A stretch of DNA of 6,353 nt from Bacillota bacterium (GTDB lineage Bacteria > Bacillota_A > Clostridia > DSM-8532). Positions within the stretch are counted from its first letter, which is position 1, and each line of letters begins with the position of its first letter. Shown in pieces: positions 1 to 6,318 of this stretch. The notes beneath the pieces are model-generated. The model was not told the origin of the DNA. It ran no database searches and saw nothing but the letters and a program-made list of their open reading frames with translations. The stretch covers positions 1-6,353 of the forward strand of contig JAFADM010000613.1 in assembly GCA_023424865.1 (NCBI GenBank), given 5' to 3'. The position numbers and the translations under genes were made by a program.

Positions 1-659
1 ATGTAGGCAGCTTTATTCTCTATTCCAACGGCCTGCCCGTGGTGATTGATCCCGGAGTGGAAACCTATACCGCCAAAACCTTCAGCCAAAGGCGTTATGA
101 GATATGGACCATGCAATCCTCCTACCACAGTCTTCCGGAGATAAATGGGCAAATGCAAAGGGACGGACGATCCTTTCAAGCCAAAAATGTGGTGTACAGC
201 CATGAAAACGAGATCTCCCGGCTTTCTCTGAACCTGGAAGGAGCCTATCCTGAAGAAGCAGGCCTCCTATCATGGACACGGCAGCTTGCCCTGGAAAGGG
301 CTCCCAAGCCTCAGGTAGTCCTTACCGACCACTTTTTGCTTAAGACTCCTTCCGACGGCATTGTCCTTAATTTTATGACCTCTTGCCCACACAGGCTTTC
401 CAGCACAGGCGAAATCGTGTTTGAAGTGGCAGACGGATCCGGCGTCAGTCTGAATTACGGTTCTGAGCTGACTTATGAAGGAACAGATACCATTGAATTA
501 AAAGATGATAAAACACGGACAGATTGGAGGCAGGACAGCCTTTACCGAATTCGGCTCAAGCTTTTAAAGCCGGCGTCGGAGGGAGTGCTGACCCTGAGGT
601 TCAGTTCCGCCAGCGGCACAGACGCTTTTCAAGGGCATCTACCCCAAAAAACAGAATAA
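1..659 (+). CDS. Heparinase II/III family protein, C-terminal part (5' truncated by window edge)
   Basis: The frame is open from base 3 to the TAA at 657-659, giving about 218 residues; the GTG codons near base 39 are internal, because the upstream codons (VGSFILYSNGLPVVIDPG) continue the family pattern. The start lies outside the window. The block VGSF...VIDPGVETY followed by RYEIWTMQSSYHSLPEINGQMQ matches the beta-sandwich C-terminal domain of heparinase II/III-like polysaccharide lyases (Pfam Hepar_II_III), where a His sits in a conserved '(S/A)xHN' context. Here the residue after the His is Ser instead of the usual Asn. Full-length relatives are roughly 600 residues, so only the last third is present. 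Family members cleave acidic polysaccharides by beta-elimination; the substrate cannot be told from this part. The last ~19 codons run into the opposite-strand permease gene and look like an acquired tail after the domain's closing strand (LTLRF). No terminator was seen after the stop. Confidence 0.85.
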   Translation, partial: VGSFILYSNGLPVVIDPGVETYTAKTFSQRRYEIWTMQSSYHSLPEINGQMQRDGRSFQAKNVVYSHENEISRLSLNLEGAYPEEAGLLSWTRQLALERAPKPQVVLTDHFLLKTPSDGIVLNFMTSCPHRLSSTGEIVFEVADGSGVSLNYGSELTYEGTDTIELKDDKTRTDWRQDSLYRIRLKLLKPASEGVLTLRFSSASGTDAFQGHLPQKTE

Positions 660-1350
660 AGCCTGCTATGCTTAAGGCGAGTATGCCTCCGAACATCTCC
701 ACATAGGCTACCCGCATCCAGGCATCCATGATGAAATAGCCCAGACCCTGACGGGTGCCGTAGGTTTCCGTAAAAAAAAGGACGGACAAAGCCGTGGCCA
801 GCCCCACCCTCAGAGCGGACAGCAGGGATGGCAGAACACCCGGAATCACCGCCAGCCTTAATACGGTGCCATGGGAAGCTCCCAAAGAGCGAAGGATTTG
901 AAAGGTTTCCGGGGCAATAGCCGAAGCCGCATCCCGGGAGGCTACAATAACCTGAAAAAGAAGAATAAACACCAGCATGCCGATTCTGGAGCCTTCGCCC
1001 AGGCCGAAGAAGAGCATGAATAACGGAAGAAACGCAATTTTAGGAATGGGATAGATAAAATAAACAAGGGGTGACAGGTATTTGCCCGCCAAAGGAAAGT
1101 ACCCCATGGCAAGACCTGCCGCCCCGCCTCCCAGTCCGGCCAGAATTAGAGCCGATAAAATACGCAAAAGGCTTGCAGAGATGTGGCTAAGCAAAACAGA
1201 CCCTTTATCGGAAAAAAGATACCGGAAGACCTGAATGGGATCAGGCATAAAGGGGCGGTTTACCCCAAGGGAAAATAGCTGCCATAAAAGAAGCAGCCCC
1301 AGTCCTGCCGCTATCCCCTGGACAAGTCTTTTTAAGGGTCTATGCGCCAT
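601..1350 (-). CDS. ABC transporter permease, SsuC/TauC type
   Basis: A 249-residue integral membrane protein of the BPD_transp_1 family, the membrane channel of the importer encoded by the three adjacent genes. Hydrophobic segments lie near residues 10-28, 60-85, 93-117, 122-138, 180-195 and 217-236. The cytoplasmic EAA loop that docks on the ATPase is clear at about residues 153-182 (RSLGAS, then VIPGVLPSLLSALRVG), with the conserved Gly and Pro residues. The C-terminus VDALEKRLCRWRN is the usual ending of SsuC/TauC-like permeases, so the stop is natural. The ATG start is preceded by AAGGAGG (1357-1363) with six bases between, and overlaps the ATPase gene's end by 11 bp, which points to translational coupling. 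The family imports sulfonates, taurine, nitrate, pyrimidine precursors and aromatics; the sequence does not settle which. The 3' end overlaps the convergent heparinase gene. Confidence 0.93.
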   Translation of the reverse strand: MAHRPLKRLVQGIAAGLGLLLLWQLFSLGVNRPFMPDPIQVFRYLFSDKGSVLLSHISASLLRILSALILAGLGGGAAGLAMGYFPLAGKYLSPLVYFIYPIPKIAFLPLFMLFFGLGEGSRIGMLVFILLFQVIVASRDAASAIAPETFQILRSLGASHGTVLRLAVIPGVLPSLLSALRVGLATALSVLFFTETYGTRQGLGYFIMDAWMRVAYVEMFGGILALSIAGFILFFGVDALEKRLCRWRN

Positions 1351-2191
1351 CGTCTGCCTCCTTCCTTTCTTCCTCCCGGGCTAAGGACCATAAGGCCTTA
1401 AGCCTTCTTTTAATGCCCGCACAATACTCGTAATAGGCCTCAGACAGCTCCGGGCTGTCCATTCCGAAAAGCGGATTATCCTCAATAAAAGCAACTCTTC
1501 CCGGTCCTGGAGTGAGCACTACAAGGCGCTTGCCTATGGCCAGTGCCTCTTCAATGCTGTGGGTAACAAAGAGAGTTGTAACAGGATTTTCCCGCCACAC
1601 CTTTTTAAAAAGTGCCTGAGCTTCCTCACGAGTCACTGCGTCCAGGGCCGAAAAGGGTTCATCCATTAAAAGAATTTCAGGCTTTAAAATAAAAGCCCGG
1701 GCAAGCGCCACCCGCTGCCTTTGCCCTCCGCTGAGGCGACCCGGATAATCTCTTCTGCGGCTCCATAAGCCCAGAGCCTCCATAATGCCCTTGGCATAGG
1801 CCTCTCCGGACAGCCCTTCAGCAGTGAGCCTTTCAGCAGTGTCTCTGCTCTTAAGCAGAATGCGGGGGCCCAGCATGGCATTATCATAAACCGAGAGCCA
1901 GGGTAAAAGACCGTAGTTTTGAGGGACAAAGCCTATACGCCGGGTTTTGGGATCGATGGGAAAGCCGTTGAGCAAGGCGCTGCCTTCTATTCTCACTCCA
2001 CCTTCTCCCCCTTTTAGTATTCCGGCCAGAAGGTGAAGGAGGGTGGATTTACCGCAGCCTGAGGGTCCGACCATGGCATAAATTTCTTTATCAGGTATTT
2101 GAAGGCTTATGCCTTCCAAGGCCCTTCTCTCCCCCTCATGCACCGTATAGCTTACAAAAAGGTCTTCCAGTTTTACCACAGGACACCTCAC
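1340..2191 (-). CDS. ABC transporter ATP-binding protein, SsuB/TauB type
   Basis: The nucleotide-binding subunit of the importer, up to 283 residues. All ABC motifs are intact: Walker A GPSGCGKST at 42-50, Q-loop Gln91, signature LSGGQ at 153-157, Walker B ILLMDE at 173-178, D-loop SALD and the switch His211 (FVTHS). The sequence QNYGLLPW after the Q-loop is typical of the nitrate/sulfonate/taurine ATPase group. The longest frame starts at a GTG at 2191, but a second GTG at 2179 (Val5) has a better-placed GAGGTG at 2184-2189, so the true protein may be 279 residues beginning MVKLEDLFVSY. Either start lies close to the end of the lipoprotein gene. A charged tail follows the core (about 260-283). 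Residues 118-127 are a small in-frame duplication, TAERL/TAEGL. The enzyme hydrolyses ATP at the inner face of the membrane to drive uptake. Confidence 0.94.
   Translation of the reverse strand: MRCPVVKLEDLFVSYTVHEGERRALEGISLQIPDKEIYAMVGPSGCGKSTLLHLLAGILKGGEGGVRIEGSALLNGFPIDPKTRRIGFVPQNYGLLPWLSVYDNAMLGPRILLKSRDTAERLTAEGLSGEAYAKGIMEALGLWSRRRDYPGRLSGGQRQRVALARAFILKPEILLMDEPFSALDAVTREEAQALFKKVWRENPVTTLFVTHSIEEALAIGKRLVVLTPGPGRVAFIEDNPLFGMDSPELSEAYYEYCAGIKRRLKALWSLAREEERKEADDGA
1811..1840 (-). repeat. 15-bp tandem duplication inside the ATPase gene
   Basis: Two adjacent 15-base units, 1826-1840 and 1811-1825, differ at two positions and encode TAERL then TAEGL (ATPase residues 118-127). They lie in the variable stretch between the Q-loop and the signature motif, so the frame and all catalytic motifs are kept. 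It looks like a recent slippage duplication. Confidence 0.6.
2184..2189 (-). promoter_or_regulatory. Ribosome binding site that favours the inner GTG start of the ATPase
   Basis: GAGGTG on the minus strand ends four bases before the GTG at 2177-2179. The outer GTG at 2191 has only a weak AAAGA directly against it and overlaps this Shine-Dalgarno site. The inner start therefore looks better, and it also begins right at the conserved (V)KLEDL strand. Confidence 0.55.
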
Positions 2192-2194
2192 TCT

Positions 2195-3142
2195 TTACTT
2201 TATAAAGGTTCCGTCGGTTAAGGCAGCATAGTCAGGGGCCGAGTTCAAAAGCTCCTTTGCGGTAAGCCATTCCATAACCTGGCTGAATTCCTCTTTGTCC
2301 GGCAGGGAAGCGGCGGTGTAATCCGGTAGAACAAGGCTGTCCTTCACTGTTTCGGGAAAGCCTCCGTCCTCAATAATAACGGAAATATACTTTTCCAGGG
2401 GCTCCTTTGTTATGTAATCCACAGCCTTGTTGTACGCCCGGTAAAAAGCCTTAACCGTTTGTGACCGGCTCTTCAGCACATCGGTTTTAAATAGAAGCAC
2501 ACCCGGATTAATCCCCAGCTGATCCGTACTGGACAGAAGCAAGGCGCCTCCTTCCAGTGCGGCGGCAGCCAGAGGCTCCGGCAGTGTGGCCCCGTCAATC
2601 TGCCCGTTTAAGAGCATTTCCAGCCGGACAGGTATTTGTGGAATGATGGTTTTCTCAATGGCCTCCGGAGACATGCCCTTGGCTGCCAGCATGGCGTCGG
2701 TGGCATATTCAATGATGGTATTTTGCGAAATAGCCACGCTTTTGCCTTCAAGCCCCTCAAAATCCGTAATCCCTGTGTCCTTTCCAACCAATAGCTTGTA
2801 GCTGCCGTTGGTGAGCGAAGTGATTTTTACGTCAAAGCCTCCGTTTACGGCAAAGGCTGCCGCCAGCATGTCGGATACTGCGCCGTCAATGCTTCCGCTT
2901 TGAAGGGCACTTTCCCGATCGGCCGCACTTTTAAAGCTTTCAACAGACACCTGAATTTTTTCCTCTTCAAAGTAGCCATTAGCATAAGCTATAAGGATGG
3001 GAATGGAATCCACATCGGGAAGAACGCCTACCTTAAGGCTTTTATCCTCAGGACTTCCCCCGCAGCCTGCAAGCATCCCCGTGGTTAACAGGATGAGAGC
3101 CATAGCCGGAGCCAGAATGTATTTCTTCAATATCTTTTTCAT
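2195..3142 (-). CDS. ABC transporter substrate-binding lipoprotein, SsuA/TauA/NMT1-like
   Basis: A 315-residue secreted lipoprotein that captures the solute outside the membrane and delivers it to the permease. The N-terminus has a Lys-rich region (2-7), a hydrophobic core (about 8-23) and the lipobox LAGC, with Cys27 as the predicted lipidated residue. The mature part opens with the periplasmic-binding-protein strand KVGVLPDVDSIPILIAYANGYF and continues with FKSAADRESALQSGSIDGAVSD, the pattern of the NMT1/THI5 and SsuA groups in which the first lobe counts on a Ser/Asp-rich loop near residue 90. A second lobe follows (ITDFEGLEGKSVAIS, about 125-139). Length is normal for the family. The ATG has AGGAG nine bases upstream. 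It follows the prenyltransferase gene by 33 bp and precedes the ATPase by a few bases. The ligand is unknown; it shares a fold class with MqnA/MqnD, but it is a lipoprotein and is not one of those enzymes. Confidence 0.92.
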   Translation of the reverse strand: MKKILKKYILAPAMALILLTTGMLAGCGGSPEDKSLKVGVLPDVDSIPILIAYANGYFEEEKIQVSVESFKSAADRESALQSGSIDGAVSDMLAAAFAVNGGFDVKITSLTNGSYKLLVGKDTGITDFEGLEGKSVAISQNTIIEYATDAMLAAKGMSPEAIEKTIIPQIPVRLEMLLNGQIDGATLPEPLAAAALEGGALLLSSTDQLGINPGVLLFKTDVLKSRSQTVKAFYRAYNKAVDYITKEPLEKYISVIIEDGGFPETVKDSLVLPDYTAASLPDKEEFSQVMEWLTAKELLNSAPDYAALTDGTFIK

Positions 3143-3175
3143 CTTTTATAACTCCTGTTGTAACTAATTTATCCG

Positions 3176-4045
3176 TTATTTAGGGCCGGTCCTCAAAAGC
3201 ACATCCACAATAACCGAAAGAAGCAGGATGATGCTTACTATCTGATTGATGCTGTAGGAAGCCAGCTTCACATTTTCAAGATGACCTGGAGACACCATTT
3301 TATGCTCATAAAAAAGCAGCCCGGCAGTAATGGCAAGCCCGGACCAGTAAGCAGGACCTAGCCCGGCAAGAGGAACAAGGCAGGCCAAAAGCAGTACCGC
3401 AAGGACATGAAAGACGGAGGAGATCTGCAAGGCCCTTGGAATACCGAATTCCACCGGAATGGAGGACAGGTTTTCCTCCCGGTCAAAGGCTTCATCCTGA
3501 GCACCGTAAATAATGTCGAACCCGGCTACCCAAAACATCACCGCAGCACCCATCACCAGAGATGGCAGGCCAATGCCACCCGTCACAGCCAGCCAGGCGC
3601 CCACAGGCGCTCCTCCGCAGGCTATTCCCAAAACCAGGTGGCAGGTCCAGGTAAACCGTTTGGTAAAGGAATAGGTAAAGAATAAAAACAACGGCACGGG
3701 AAGCAGGATGACGCAAAGAGGATTCAACATAAACGCTGCCGCAGTAAGCGCCAGAAGACAAAAGGCAATTAGGAAAATCACCTCTTTAAGGCTTACCTTT
3801 CCCGCAGGAAGGTGCCTTCTCGCTGTTCGGGGGTTTTTTGCGTCAATTTTACGATCCACCAGCCGGTTTAACGCATTGGCCGCTGTTCTGGCACTGACCA
3901 GTGCCACCATCACCCAAAGAAACACCCGGGGAGAGGGAAGTCCCTGTGCTGCCAAAAGCATGGCGGAAAGGCCAAAGGGAACGGAAAACAGCGTATGGGA
4001 GAACATCACCAGCTCGCCATAGGTTTTAATCCTGGTCGATACCAT
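3176..4045 (-). CDS. mqnP: UbiA-family prenyltransferase, MqnP-like (menaquinone biosynthesis)
   Basis: A 289-residue membrane enzyme that joins a polyprenyl chain from polyprenyl diphosphate to an aromatic acid. Both Mg-diphosphate motifs are present: N60xxxD64xxxD68 (NRLVDRKID) with the following NPRTARRHLPAG, and D177xxY180xxxD184xxxD188 (DIIYGAQDEAFD). About eight or nine hydrophobic segments are spread through the chain. The closest group I recognise is the 'putative 4-hydroxybenzoate polyprenyltransferase' family of bacteria with the futalosine pathway (MqnP), supported by the adjacent MqnL-like decarboxylase. The ATG overlaps the end of that gene by 20 bp and has GGAGG (4050-4054) four bases upstream, so the two are probably translated together. 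The alternative is a true 4-hydroxybenzoate prenyltransferase of a ubiquinone-like route, less likely in this sort of organism. The family call is firm; the MqnP assignment is from resemblance and neighbours. Confidence 0.85.
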   Translation of the reverse strand: MVSTRIKTYGELVMFSHTLFSVPFGLSAMLLAAQGLPSPRVFLWVMVALVSARTAANALNRLVDRKIDAKNPRTARRHLPAGKVSLKEVIFLIAFCLLALTAAAFMLNPLCVILLPVPLFLFFTYSFTKRFTWTCHLVLGIACGGAPVGAWLAVTGGIGLPSLVMGAAVMFWVAGFDIIYGAQDEAFDREENLSSIPVEFGIPRALQISSVFHVLAVLLLACLVPLAGLGPAYWSGLAITAGLLFYEHKMVSPGHLENVKLASYSINQIVSIILLLSVIVDVLLRTGPK

Positions 4046-5471
4046 ATTCCCTCCACCTTCGGGTAACCTTTTCGCATATGTCGGGACTCATGGCAATATC
4101 GTCGGGCCATTCCCGAAGGTGACCTTCCTCCGGCCATTTCTTTGTAGCGTCAATGCCCATTTTATGACCGTAATGGGGCAGTGGCGAAGCGTGATCCAGC
4201 GCGTCCAGAGGCCCCTCCACAATGACCACATCCCTTTTTGCGTCAATATTGTTAAATACCTTCCAGGCCACGGTGGAAAGGTCATGGGGATTAATAGCTT
4301 CATCCACCACGATGATCATTTTGGTGTACATCATTTGCCCCATTCCCCACAGGGCGTGCATCACCTTTTTGGCGTGACCGGGATATCTTTTTTTAATGGA
4401 AACAATAACACAATTATGGAAAACACCCTCCAAGGGCAATTCCATATCCACAATTTCGGGCAGCTGAAGCCGGAGGAGGGGCAGAAAAATCCGCTCCGTG
4501 GCCTTACCCAAAAAGCAATCCTCCATGGGAGGCTTTCCTACGATGGTAGCCGGAAAAACCGGTTTCTTCTTCCGTGTCAGGCAGGTGACATGGAAAACAG
4601 GATACTTGTCCTTAAGGGAGTAATACCCGGTGTGATCGCCAAAGGGGCCCTCTTCACGCATTTCCTCCAAATCCACATACCCTTCCAGTATAAATTCAGA
4701 GTGAGCAGGTACATAGAGATCATTGGTTTTGCACTTGACGATTTCCAGGGGAAACTTACGCAAAAAGCCTGAAAACATCATTTCATCAATTTGCTTGGGA
4801 AGAGGGGCCGTTGCGGCGTATATGGTTGCTGGATCCGCTCCAAGTGCCACGGAAACCGGCATTTTTCCGCCCCTTTTCCGGTATTTTTCGTAAATCTCCC
4901 GGCCATCCTTATGCAGATGCCAGTGCATCCCGGTAGTGTTTTTATCATAGACCTGTAGTCGATACATCCCCATGTTCTGGGTTTTCGTTTCCGGGTCCTT
5001 TGTTATTACCAGAGGCAGCGTAAAAAAACGCCCGCCGTCTCCGGGCCAGCATTTCAAAACCGGAAGAGTCGTCAAATCCGGCTCCTCAACCACTTCCTGG
5101 CAAGGCGCCTTCAGCACCTTTAAAGGAAAAACGGCTGCCAGCTTGGCAAGTTCAGGCACCGATTTAATTTTATTCATAATCCCAAGATAACGGGACATGT
5201 TGAGAAGCTCCTTGATTCTGTCTCCTATATCATCCAGGGATTCAGCTCCCAGGGCCAGATTCATGCGCTCATAGGTTCCCATGCTGTTAATGAGGACAGG
5301 ATAGGGTGAGCCCTTAACCTTTTCAAACAAGAGGGCCGGGCCTCCGGCCTTCACCACCCGATCCGCAATTTCCGTAATTTCCAGCTCGCTGTCCACCTCG
5401 ACACCCACACGCCTTAAGAGGCTGCGGCTTTCAAGGGTCTTCATAAAATCCTGTAAATCCTTATAGGCCAT
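4026..5471 (-). CDS. mqnL: UbiD-family decarboxylase, MqnL-like (menaquinone biosynthesis)
   Basis: A 481-residue prenylated-FMN-dependent decarboxylase, full length for the family. It removes the ring carboxyl group of the prenylated naphthoate in the futalosine menaquinone route. Visible family features are N166-G-Y-R171 (NMGMYR), the metal/cofactor His region MHWHLHKDG (182-190), VPAHSEFILEG (254-264) and EGPFGDHTGYY, whose E274 and D279 with R171 correspond to the Arg-Glu-Glu/Asp catalytic trio known from Fdc1/UbiD. The N-terminus (MAYKDLQDFMKTLES...) and the ending GIDATKKWPEEGH...RRWREYGI resemble the SCO4490 subgroup from Streptomyces more than E. coli UbiD. The ATG follows AAGGA with seven bases between. 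It is the first gene of the operon. No UbiX-type flavin prenyltransferase is in the window, so the cofactor maker must be encoded elsewhere. Other UbiD substrates (hydroxybenzoates, other aromatics) cannot be excluded. Confidence 0.88.
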   Translation of the reverse strand: MAYKDLQDFMKTLESRSLLRRVGVEVDSELEITEIADRVVKAGGPALLFEKVKGSPYPVLINSMGTYERMNLALGAESLDDIGDRIKELLNMSRYLGIMNKIKSVPELAKLAAVFPLKVLKAPCQEVVEEPDLTTLPVLKCWPGDGGRFFTLPLVITKDPETKTQNMGMYRLQVYDKNTTGMHWHLHKDGREIYEKYRKRGGKMPVSVALGADPATIYAATAPLPKQIDEMMFSGFLRKFPLEIVKCKTNDLYVPAHSEFILEGYVDLEEMREEGPFGDHTGYYSLKDKYPVFHVTCLTRKKKPVFPATIVGKPPMEDCFLGKATERIFLPLLRLQLPEIVDMELPLEGVFHNCVIVSIKKRYPGHAKKVMHALWGMGQMMYTKMIIVVDEAINPHDLSTVAWKVFNNIDAKRDVVIVEGPLDALDHASPLPHYGHKMGIDATKKWPEEGHLREWPDDIAMSPDICEKVTRRWREYGIDQD

Positions 5472-5531
5472 ATATCCATCCTTGAGTTATTAATAATAGG
5501 GTTTTTTAAATACCCGGTTTTTACGTCCTTT

Positions 5532-5560
5532 AGTATATCATACTTTTCTTTCAGACAGAA
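5532..5560 (-). promoter_or_regulatory. Candidate promoter P1 for the operon (proximal)
   Basis: A good -10 box TATACT (5532-5537; an overlapping TATGAT lies at 5537-5542) with a poor -35 TTCTGT (5555-5560) at 17-base spacing. It would give a leader of about 55 bases before the decarboxylase start. The weak -35 keeps confidence low. Confidence 0.3.
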
Positions 5561-5619
5561 CCTCGCACGGCCTTTGGCTACTACCGCTTCTATGCCCCTG
5601 TTTGAAAAAGGCTCGACAC

Positions 5620-5648
5620 CCTATATAAACATAATACATGTATCGCAA
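5620..5648 (-). promoter_or_regulatory. Candidate promoter P2 for the operon (distal), with palindrome in the spacer
   Basis: TTGCGA (5643-5648) and TATAGG (5620-5625) are 17 bases apart, each matching four of six consensus bases. The perfect palindrome ATACATGTAT (5634-5643) sits across the spacer and touches the -35 box, a place where a repressor dimer could act. Matches are modest and chance is likely enough in AT-rich DNA. Confidence 0.25.
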
Positions 5649-5680
5649 AAGCATCATTGACCTATTCGTAAGAGAAACAC

Positions 5681-6260
5681 CTATTTATCCGCTTTTATTT
5701 TTTGGAAAATATAAGTTACAAAAAAGCCCCTCTCCTCCTGATTTTCAATATATTTAATCTGCTTGAAGGCTTTTTTAATAACCTCAAAATCCGTTGTTTG
5801 AATCAAGTCTTCGCATGTGATATTTGAATCTGCTTTATGCTTATGTCCAAAACCACAAATAAACAGTATTCCGTTACAGTTTATATGGTTTTCAATATCC
5901 TTCAGCTGCTCTTTATTCAACCTATAATGGTTGATTAGGATATTGTCGTAAACGCCGACAGCATCTAGTGAGCCCGGTAGGCCTAAATCAATTTGCTTCG
6001 CATTGACTATATAATTATTTCTTTGGGCAAACGTCCCCAAACGTTCAAGGGCTTTAGCGCTAAAATCAACACCTGTTACTTTAAACCCCTTTTCAAGCAA
6101 AAACAAGGCATTTTCTTCCATCGCCACAAGCTAAATCAAGGACAGAACCTTGCTTAAAGCAGGCTATATTTTCAACCAGAGATATTTCGGGGCTTAATGG
6201 GTTATTGCTTCTTTTATCAAATTTATCATCCCAGTATTCTTTGTTTCCCATGTAATCCAT
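5681..6260 (-). pseudogene. Class I SAM-dependent methyltransferase, split by a one-base frameshift
   Basis: Two overlapping frames together make one small methyltransferase of about 193 residues. The N-terminal part (MDYMGNKEYWDDKF...) reaches SAM motif I, VLDLACGDGR, then runs into KCLVFA and a stop. The next frame continues with NALFLLEKGFKVTGVDFS, ILINHYRL and ILFICGFGHKHK to the TAG at 5681. Removing one A from the A4 run at 6111-6114 (minus strand GGAAGAAAATGCC) restores the normal GDGRNALFLL. The ATG at 6260 is chosen because GGAGG (6268-6272) lies seven bases upstream; the ATG at 6281 sits right at the expected transcription start. The substrate is unknown; motifs do not match UbiE/MenG. 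It is AT-richer than the operon. It could be a true pseudogene, an assembly or sequencing indel, or, less likely, a recoded gene. Confidence 0.8.
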
Positions 6261-6267
6261 ACCGCAG

Positions 6268-6272
6268 CCTCC
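6268..6272 (-). promoter_or_regulatory. Ribosome binding site of the methyltransferase gene
   Basis: GGAGG on the minus strand, seven bases before the ATG at 6258-6260. It decides the start: the longer reading from 6281 has no Shine-Dalgarno site in front of it and would add the unrelated residues MRNGGCG. Confidence 0.7.
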
Positions 6273-6289
6273 ATTGCGCATCTTTATAA

Positions 6290-6318
6290 ATTATATAATA
6301 ATTGTAGGATACTGCAAA
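6290..6318 (-). promoter_or_regulatory. Promoter of the methyltransferase gene
   Basis: A perfect -10 TATAAT (6290-6295) with TTTGCA (6313-6318, four of six -35 bases) at 17-base spacing. Transcription would start near 6283, giving a leader of about 20 bases that includes the GGAGG site. Nothing further was seen to the window end at 6353. Confidence 0.55.

Larger units (their letters stand above)
5472..5680. other. AT-rich intergenic leader of the quinone/ABC operon
   Basis: This 209-base stretch has no plausible gene on either strand. It contains two candidate minus-strand promoters (listed separately), a 10-base palindrome and the operon's ribosome binding site. I see no convincing intrinsic terminator for the methyltransferase gene upstream and no riboswitch that I recognise. 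Confidence 0.6.

Noticed and set aside
660..690. GCCT/AGGC inverted repeat after the heparinase stop as a terminator
   Set aside because: The stem is four pairs with a ten-base loop and no T-run, and it lies inside permease coding sequence.
2195..3142. The binding protein as MqnA or MqnD, which share the fold class
   Set aside because: It has a clear signal peptide and lipobox (Cys27) and sits directly before an ATPase and permease, so it is a transporter subunit.
4119..4772. Long plus-strand open frame of 217 codons opposite the decarboxylase gene
   Set aside because: It is antisense to a clear, intact UbiD-family gene, has no recognisable domain and is best explained as a shadow frame.
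5495..5520. GGGT...ACCC hairpin followed by T-run on the plus strand as a terminator
   Set aside because: The stem is only four pairs with a mismatched AT interior, and there is no plus-strand gene ending upstream of it.
5681..6260. The methyltransferase as the UbiE/MenG step that methylates demethylmenaquinone, given the nearby quinone genes
   Set aside because: Its motifs (VLDLACGDGR, GVDFS, ILINHYRL) and about 193-residue length fit a different small methyltransferase group, it has its own promoter, and it is frameshifted.
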